From the NCBI RefSeq assembly GCF_004187715.1, contig NZ_QZWF01000014.1:62001-126000 (forward strand): a stretch of DNA of 64,000 bases, read 5' to 3'. Position 1 is the stretch's first letter; every line of letters begins with the position of its first letter. Source of the stretch: Streptomyces sp. F001. GTDB lineage: Bacteria > Actinomycetota > Actinomycetes > Streptomycetales > Streptomycetaceae. This document shows positions 59,465 through 64,000 of the stretch, piece by piece. The notes beneath the pieces were generated by a model that saw only the letters and a program-made list of their open reading frames with translations, ran no database searches and was not told the DNA's origin. The translations under genes and the position numbers were made by a program.

Positions 59465-60631
59465 GTGCAGACCCAGACCCTCATCCAGAACGACATCACC
59501 ACGGACGGCGCGGAGCCGGACGCGGAGGCCGACATGCTCGTGGCCGTACCGCCGCAGAGCCGTGTCGCGCACCACCCGGAAACGGGCAAGAGGACGGAGG
59601 CAGAGGCGGAGGCGGAGGCCACGGTCACCCCCGCGGATCCCCCCACCGAAGCCGTCGAAGTCCCCGACTCCGAGCCCGAGCCCGTCGAGCCACCCGCCCC
59701 CGGTCGCATCGACACCGGCGGCCCCGCCGCGGACCTGTTCCGCCAGTACCTGCGCGAGATCGGCCGTATCCCGCTGCTCACCGCGGCCGAGGAGGTCGAA
59801 CTCGCCCGCCGCGTCGAGGCCGGACTGTTCGCCGAGGAGAAGCTGGGCAGCGCCCCCGACCTGGACTCCCAGCTGGCCCTGGACCTCGACCGCCTGGTCG
59901 TCATGGGCCGCATGGCCAAGCGCCGCCTGATAGAGGCCAACCTGCGGCTCGTCGTCTCGGTCGCCAAGCGGTACGTCGGCCGCGGCCTGACCATGCTCGA
60001 CCTCGTCCAGGAGGGAAACCTGGGCCTCATCCGCGCGGTGGAGAAGTTCGACTACGCCCGCGGCTACAAGTTCTCCACGTACGCCACCTGGTGGATCCGC
60101 CAGGCCATGTCCCGCGCCCTCGCCGACCAGGCCCGCACCATCCGCGTCCCGGTGCACGTCGTCGAGCTCATCAACCGCGTCGTACGCGTCCAGCGCCGCA
60201 TGCTGCAGGAACGCGGCTACGAGCCGACCCCGGAAGAGGTCGCCGCCCACCTCGACCTCCCGCCCGAGCGGGTCGGCGAGGTCCTGCGGCTCGCCCAGGA
60301 ACCGGTCTCCCTGCACGCCCCGGTGGGCGAGGAGGAGGACGTGGCCCTCGGCGACCTCATCGAGGACGGCGACGCGACCAGCCCGGTCGAGTCGGCGGCG
60401 TTCCTCCTCCTCAGGGAGCACCTGGAGGCGGTCCTGTCGACACTGGGCGAGCGCGAGCGCAAGGTCGTCCAACTCCGGTACGGGCTCGCGGACGGGCGCC
60501 CGCGCACCCTGGAGGAGATCGGCCGCATCTTCGGCGTGACGAGGGAGCGCATACGCCAGATCGAGTCGAAGACGCTCAACAAGCTGAGGGACCATGCCTT
60601 CGCGGACCAGCTCAGGGGCTACTTGGACTGA
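59465..60631 (+). CDS. hrdA: Principal-like sigma-70 factor, HrdA-like
   Basis: 388 residues. An acidic, repetitive N-terminal head (EAEAEAEATVTPADPP), then region 1.2 (DLFRQYLREIGRIPLLTAAE), 2.1-2.4 (RRLIEANLRLVVSVAKRYVG; EKFDYARGYKFSTYATWWIR; QAMSRALADQARTIRVPVHV), region 3, and 4.2 (TLEEIGRIFGVTRERIRQIE). All promoter-contact residues of group 1/2 factors are present. Location next to dnaG/dgt and the divergent head suggest HrdA rather than the essential HrdB. GTG 59465 has GGAGG at eight bases. Confidence 0.9.
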   Translation: MQTQTLIQNDITTDGAEPDAEADMLVAVPPQSRVAHHPETGKRTEAEAEAEATVTPADPPTEAVEVPDSEPEPVEPPAPGRIDTGGPAADLFRQYLREIGRIPLLTAAEEVELARRVEAGLFAEEKLGSAPDLDSQLALDLDRLVVMGRMAKRRLIEANLRLVVSVAKRYVGRGLTMLDLVQEGNLGLIRAVEKFDYARGYKFSTYATWWIRQAMSRALADQARTIRVPVHVVELINRVVRVQRRMLQERGYEPTPEEVAAHLDLPPERVGEVLRLAQEPVSLHAPVGEEEDVALGDLIEDGDATSPVESAAFLLLREHLEAVLSTLGERERKVVQLRYGLADGRPRTLEEIGRIFGVTRERIRQIESKTLNKLRDHAFADQLRGYLD

Positions 60632-60674
60632 GGCAGGCGTTTTCGCCTCCGCCGCCCCTACCCATTCCCGACCT

Positions 60675-60802
60675 TGGGGGCTCCGCCCCCAAACCCCCGC
60701 TCCTCAAACGCCGGAGGGGCTGGATTCAGCCCGTCCGGCGTTTGAGGACGAGCGCGAAGCGCGATGAGCGGGGGTCTGGGGGCGGCAGCCCCCAGGTACG
60801 GG
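60675..60802. repeat. Dispersed repeat with nested hairpins
   Basis: TCCTCAAACGCCGG (60701-60714) and CCGGCGTTTGAGGA (60735-60748) are perfect 14-base arms. They are flanked by CTTGGGGGCTCCGCCCCC on one side and GGGGGCGGCAGCCCCC on the other. Sequence of this type occurs many times between genes in Streptomyces. Here it separates the convergent sigma and ABC genes and could act as a terminator for both. Confidence 0.75.
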
Positions 60803-60830
60803 ACGGGAAGGGGCGGAGGGGGCGACACCT

Positions 60831-62759
60831 CTAATCCACCTCAGCCACCGCCTCCGCGAACTGCGCCTTGTACAGCCGCGCATACGCCCCGTCGGCCGCC
60901 AACAACTCGCCGTGCGCGCCCTGTTCCACGATCGACCCGTTCTCCATGACGAGGATCGTGTCCGCATCCCGGATCGTCGACAACCGATGCGCGATGACGA
61001 ACGACGTCCGCCCGTGCGCCAGCTTCGCCATCGCCTTCTGGATCAGCACCTCGGTCCGGGTGTCGACCGACGACGTCGCCTCGTCCAGCACCAGAATCAC
61101 CGGATCGGACAGAAACGCCCGCGCAATGGTGATCAGCTGCTTCTCACCCGCACTGACCCCCGTCCCCTCGTCGTCGATCACGGTGTCGTACCCCTCCGGC
61201 AGCGTACGGATGAACCGGTCCGCATGGGCCGCCCGCGCCGCCTCCTCGATCTCCCCACGGGTGACCTTCCGCGCGGCGCCGTACGCGATGTTCTCGGCGA
61301 TGGTGCCGCCGAACAGCCAGGTGTCCTGGAGCACCATGCCGATCCCGGACCGCAGTTCGTCCCGGGACATCGTCGCGATGTCGATCCCGTCGAGGGTGAT
61401 GCGCCCGCCGGACACCTCGTAGAACCGCATGAGCAGATTGACCAGCGTCGTCTTGCCCGCTCCCGTCGGCCCGACGATGGCGACGGTGTGCCCGGGTTCC
61501 ACCGTCAGCGACAGGTCCTCGATGAGCGGCTTCTCCGGGTCGTACCGGAAGGACACACCCTCCAGCGCCACCCGCCCGCGCAGCTGCTCCGGCCGCAGTC
61601 CCGGCACCGGATCCTCCGACTGCTCCTCGGCGTCGAGGAGTTCGAAGACGCGCTCGGCGGAGGCGACCCCGGACTGCACCAGGTTCGCCATCGACGCGAG
61701 CTGTGTCAGCGGCATCGAGAACTGCCGCGAGTACTGGATGAAGGCCTGCACGTCACCGATGGACAGGGAACCCGAGGCGACCCTCAACCCACCGACCACC
61801 GCGACCAGCACGTAGTTCAGGTTCGACACGAACATCATCAGCGGCTGCATGATCCCGCTGTTGAACTGCGCCTTGAACCCGGCCTCGTACAGCGCTTCGT
61901 TCTGCTCGGCGAACTGCTGCGCCGACTCCTCCTGCCGCCCGAACACCTTCACCAGGGTGTGCCCGGTGTACATCTCCTCGATGTGCGCGTTGAGCTTGCC
62001 GGTGGTGCGCCACTGCTGCACGAAGTGCGGCTGCGACCGCTTGCCGACGAACGTCGCGACGTACAGGGACAGCGGCACGGTCACCAGCGCGACCAGCGCC
62101 AGGATCCACGACACCCAGAACATCACCGCCAGCACACCGATGATGGTCAGCAGCGAGTTGATGAGCTGGCCCATCGACTGCTGGAGCGTCTGGCCGATGT
62201 TGTCGATGTCGTTGGTGGCCCGGGAGAGGACCTCGCCGCGCTGACGCTTGTCGAAGTACGACAGCGGCAGCCGCGACAGCTTCGTCTGCACGTCCTCGCG
62301 CATCCGGTACATCGTCCGGTTGACCGCCCGGTTCACCAGCCGGGTCGCCACCGCCATCAGCAGACCGGCGACCATGAACACGGTGAGCGCGAGCAGCAGG
62401 ACGTTCCCGACCGCGGCGAAGTCGATGCCCTCGCCCGGCGTGAAGTCCGTACTGCGGAGCATGTCGGCGATGTCACCGTCGCCGCGCTCCCGCATCGCGG
62501 CCAGCACCTGCTCCTTGGTCTCCCCGGTCGGCATGTCCCGGCCGATGATGCCGGCGAAAACCAGGTCGGTGGCCTCGCCGAGGATCTTCGGCCCGACCAC
62601 CGACAGACCCACGCTGACGACCACGCACACCAGCAGCGCGTAGATGGTCAGCCGCTCGGGCCGGAACCGGCCGACGAGCCGTCGGCCCGACACCTTGAAG
62701 TCGATCGTGCGGTTCTCGGGGCCGGTCCCGGCCATCATCCGCCCCATGGGCCCGGCCAT
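60831..62759 (-). CDS. ABC exporter half-transporter (TM-NBD), subunit 2
   Basis: 642 residues. Six TM helices in the first 330, with NRTMYRMREDVQTKLSRLPL and YFDKRQRGEVLSRATNDIDN as the coupling region. NBD: Walker A AIVGPTGAGKTTLVNLL, Q-loop VLQDTWLFGGTI, signature variant VSAGEKQLITIARAFL, Walker B VILVLDEATSSVD with the catalytic Glu. N-terminal Met/Gly-rich head. It overlaps the upstream ABC gene by one base (TGATG). Forms a heterodimer; drugs or lipids are usual substrates. Confidence 0.93.
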   Translation of the reverse strand: MAGPMGRMMAGTGPENRTIDFKVSGRRLVGRFRPERLTIYALLVCVVVSVGLSVVGPKILGEATDLVFAGIIGRDMPTGETKEQVLAAMRERGDGDIADMLRSTDFTPGEGIDFAAVGNVLLLALTVFMVAGLLMAVATRLVNRAVNRTMYRMREDVQTKLSRLPLSYFDKRQRGEVLSRATNDIDNIGQTLQQSMGQLINSLLTIIGVLAVMFWVSWILALVALVTVPLSLYVATFVGKRSQPHFVQQWRTTGKLNAHIEEMYTGHTLVKVFGRQEESAQQFAEQNEALYEAGFKAQFNSGIMQPLMMFVSNLNYVLVAVVGGLRVASGSLSIGDVQAFIQYSRQFSMPLTQLASMANLVQSGVASAERVFELLDAEEQSEDPVPGLRPEQLRGRVALEGVSFRYDPEKPLIEDLSLTVEPGHTVAIVGPTGAGKTTLVNLLMRFYEVSGGRITLDGIDIATMSRDELRSGIGMVLQDTWLFGGTIAENIAYGAARKVTRGEIEEAARAAHADRFIRTLPEGYDTVIDDEGTGVSAGEKQLITIARAFLSDPVILVLDEATSSVDTRTEVLIQKAMAKLAHGRTSFVIAHRLSTIRDADTILVMENGSIVEQGAHGELLAADGAYARLYKAQFAEAVAEVD

Positions 62760-64000
62760 CAGGCGGCCTCCGCTTCCGTCAGCTGGGAGAGCACGATCTC
62801 CCGGTAGGTCTCGTTGTCCGCCATCAGCTCGTGGTGCCGGCCGGTGCCGACCACCCGGCCCTCGTCGAGCACGACGATCCGGTCGGCGTCCCGGATGGTC
62901 GCCACCCGCTGGGCGACGATCACCACGGTCGCCTCCGCGGTCTCCCGGCCGAGTGCCGCGCGCAGCGCTGCGTCGGTGGCGTAGTCGAGGGCGGAGAAGG
63001 AGTCGTCGAAGAGGTAGATCTCCGGGCGCTGCACCAGGGTCCGCGCGATCGCCAGCCGCTGCCGCTGACCGCCGGAGACATTGGTGCCGCCCTGCGCGAT
63101 GGGCGCGTCAAGGCCGCCCTCCAGCCGCTCCACGAAGGGTTTCGCCTGCGCGACCTCCAGCGCGTGCCACAACTCCTCGTCCGTCGCGTCCGGATTGCCG
63201 TAGCGCAGGTTCGTCGCCACGGTCCCCGCGAAGAGATACGGCTTCTGCGGCACCAGCCCGACCGTCCTGGCCAGCAGCTGCGGCTCGACGGTCCGTACGT
63301 CCACCCCGTCGACGAGCACCTCGCCGTCCGTCGCGTCGAACAGCCGCGGCACCAGCCCCAGCAGCGTCGACTTGCCGCTGCCGGTCGAGCCGATCACGGC
63401 GGTCGTCTCACCCGGCCACGCGAGAAGGTCGACGGCCTTCAGCACCGGCTCCTCGGCACCCGGGTAGCGGAACCCGGCCCCGCGGATCTCCAGATGGCCG
63501 TGGCGGCGCAGCTCCCGGACCGGGCTGCTCGGCGGGACCACACTCGACGACGTGTCGAGCACGTCCTGGATGCGCTCCGCGCACACCTCCGCGCGCGGCA
63601 CCATCATGAACATGAAGGTGGCCATCATCACGGACATCACGATCTGCATGAGGTAGGCGAGATACGCGGTCAGGTCACCGATCTGCATCCCGCCGCTGTC
63701 GATCCGATGGGCCCCGAACCACACCACCGCGATCGACGACACGTTGACCACCGTCATGACGATCGGGAACATCAGCGCCAGCAGGTTGCCGGCGCCCAGC
63801 GACACCTCCGTCAGCTCGGCGTTCGCCTTCCGGAAGCGGTGCTGCTCGTACTCGTCCCGTACGAAGGCCCGGATCACCCGGTTGCCGGTGATCTGCTCGC
63901 GCAGCACCCGGTTCACCGTGTCCAGCCGCTCCTGCATGGACCGGAACAGCGGCCGCAGCCGCCGCACGATCAGCATCACGCAGATGCCCAGCACCGGCAC
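62759..64000 (-). CDS. ABC exporter half-transporter, subunit 1 (N-terminus outside window)
   Basis: 413 residues visible. TM region with LNREQI-type text (RVLREQITGNRVIRAFVRDE) and coupling helices; NBD: Walker A AVIGSTGSGKSTLLGLV, Q-loop LVPQKPYLFAGTV, signature VSGGQRQRLAIARTL, Walker B EIYLFDDSFSALD. The catalytic Glu is replaced by Asp. With the partner's VSAGE signature, one composite ATP site is degenerate, as in TM287/288-type exporters. The frame is open to 64000. Confidence 0.93.
   Translation of the reverse strand: MPVLGICVMLIVRRLRPLFRSMQERLDTVNRVLREQITGNRVIRAFVRDEYEQHRFRKANAELTEVSLGAGNLLALMFPIVMTVVNVSSIAVVWFGAHRIDSGGMQIGDLTAYLAYLMQIVMSVMMATFMFMMVPRAEVCAERIQDVLDTSSSVVPPSSPVRELRRHGHLEIRGAGFRYPGAEEPVLKAVDLLAWPGETTAVIGSTGSGKSTLLGLVPRLFDATDGEVLVDGVDVRTVEPQLLARTVGLVPQKPYLFAGTVATNLRYGNPDATDEELWHALEVAQAKPFVERLEGGLDAPIAQGGTNVSGGQRQRLAIARTLVQRPEIYLFDDSFSALDYATDAALRAALGRETAEATVVIVAQRVATIRDADRIVVLDEGRVVGTGRHHELMADNETYREIVLSQLTEAEAA

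Noticed and set aside
1..64000. tRNA, rRNA, integrase, transposase or CRISPR loci
   Set aside because: Searched by eye on both strands and found none. The island therefore has no visible mobility gene or att site in this window.

Overview
The window is high-GC actinobacterial chromosome, most likely Streptomyces. Evidence: roughly 70% GC, frequent GTG starts, an HrdA-like sigma factor next to dnaG and dgt, GlnR-type sites by nitrite assimilation genes, a WhiJ-like regulator/DUF397/ATPase locus, and dispersed intergenic repeats of a kind common in this genus. Gene order from dus and ppdK to dgt-dnaG-sigma resembles a core segment of the Streptomyces chromosome. All names are from recognition of sequence, not from a search.

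Layout. 0-13 kb: a partial gene, a 14-TM MFS transporter, tRNA-dihydrouridine synthase, a membrane sulfatase (LtaS-like), two overlapping glycoside hydrolases beside a divergent ROK regulator, and pyruvate phosphate dikinase. 13-28.3 kb: an accessory stress island with universal stress proteins, CBS proteins, an Acg-like nitroreductase, Hsp20, DUF1876, an Rv1733c-like protein, a nicotinate phosphoribosyltransferase stub, PPOX flavoproteins, an alcohol dehydrogenase and a K+ channel. Nearly all these families belong to the mycobacterial DosR dormancy regulon. The island also holds many gene fragments and DevR-like boxes.

28.3-34.6 kb: a Tat-exported beta-propeller protein, a two-component system with a broken kinase, and a beta-carbonic anhydrase - SulP transporter - decapeptide-repeat protein operon. 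34.6-41.8 kb: the nirB/nirD operon with a GlnR-type box, a TauE/SafE permease and an HxlR regulator divergent from an NADP-type reductase. 41.8-50.1 kb: a sortase with a wall-anchored protein, then a dense toxin/immunity segment: VapBC, an orphan toxin tail with an Imm26-like gene, the WhiJ-like triad and a RelE-like pair. A broken M4 protease and a cyclotransferase follow.

50.1-64 kb: assimilatory nitrate reductase NasA, a DUF218 protein, a sirohydrochlorin chelatase (siroheme for NirB), dgt, a ferredoxin reductase, dnaG, an HrdA-like sigma factor and a heterodimeric ABC exporter cut by the right edge. NasA, NirBD and the chelatase together could reduce nitrate to ammonium.

At least six reading frames (MFS 3' end, HAD, Hsp20, histidine kinase, WhiJ-like ATPase, M4 protease) are each broken by what looks like a small indel. 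Either the assembly has errors in G/C runs or the strain carries many young pseudogenes.
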